From Dichotomocladium elegans (lineage: Eukaryota; Mucoromycota; Mucoromycetes; Mucorales; Lichtheimiaceae): a stretch of DNA of 64,000 nucleotides. Both the position numbers and the translations under genes were made by a program. Positions 63,801-64,000 of this stretch are shown in pieces. Every line of letters begins with the position of its first letter. Within the stretch, counting starts at the first letter, position 1. The stretch lies in contig JAIXMN010000018.1 in NCBI GenBank assembly GCA_025716815.1, forward strand, positions 62,001 to 126,000, read 5' to 3'. The notes under the pieces are model-generated. The model was not told the DNA's origin. It made no database searches and saw only the letters and a list, made by a program, of their open reading frames with translations.

Positions 63801-64000
63801 AATATGACTCCCGTGAACCTCCATAGCGCTTCACATACCCTCCCAGAGCCTGATGAAATACTCTCTGTAAGCCGCTGACAACTCCTTTCCCTATCTAATC
63901 TGGTTCGAACGTTGAAAAAAGTCACACCTATAAAGCTCCCATTTTGATTGGACGTTTGAGATGGTTTTGAGCGGAAGGAAGGAGATGGAAATGGAGCGTG
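60821..64000. other. 3.2-kb gene-poor right end
   Basis: No conserved protein, RNA gene or clear mobile element was recognised. Minus-strand frames around 61125-61435 and 62480-62951 can be chained by plausible splice sites but match no known family (see finding). Composition and the random spread of short frames resemble the gene-poor 36-39 kb stretch. Confidence 0.4.

Overview
The window is nuclear DNA of a filamentous fungus, most likely an early-diverging one (Mucoromycota, Mucorales-like). This rests on dense short introns (about 50-110 nt, roughly 130 reconstructed here), fungal versions of SNF1, SAC1, RQC2 and DPH6 together with genes that many yeasts have lost (UCH37 type, TMEM230 type), and two decayed Tc1/mariner-type transposase copies of a style common in that phylum. 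The species assignment is inference. No CRISPR, plasmid, phage or prokaryotic feature is present, and no tRNA or rRNA gene was recognised.

Layout. 0-19 kb is gene-dense: a partial low-complexity gene (-), RQC2/NEMF (+), mitochondrial aconitase (+), an ARFRP1/ARL3 GTPase (-), and the large ASCC3/SLH1 helicase (+). 19.5-26.6 kb holds three minus-strand genes: GAPDH, a HAL4/SAT4-type kinase and an F-box/WD40 protein. 26.6-39.9 kb is gene-poor. It contains a UCH37-like gene whose catalytic cysteine codon reads tyrosine, a TMEM230/DUF872 membrane protein, two transposase relics, and long stretches with nothing recognisable. 39.9-60.8 kb is compact again: 14-3-3, the head-to-tail SAC-domain phosphatases FIG4 and SAC1, DPH6, a membrane-anchored cysteine synthase, a secreted GH3 beta-glucosidase, SNF1 kinase, SPC24, a RsfS/Iojap mitochondrial ribosome factor and a short-chain dehydrogenase. 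60.8-64 kb shows no confident gene.

Themes. RQC2 and ASCC3 both act on stalled ribosomes; DPH6 (eEF2 diphthamide) and RsfS also touch translation. SNF1, aconitase, GAPDH and beta-glucosidase are carbon metabolism and its regulation. FIG4 and SAC1 control phosphoinositides, and ARFRP1 and TMEM230 act in Golgi/endosome traffic. These are neighbours, not a proven co-regulated cluster.

The most notable observations are (1) the predicted pseudo-deubiquitinase, and (2) at least ten GC-AG introns among about 130, each fixed by reading frame and protein conservation. This is several times the roughly 1% usual in eukaryotes. Gene ends below run from start codon to stop codon; UTRs were not assigned.
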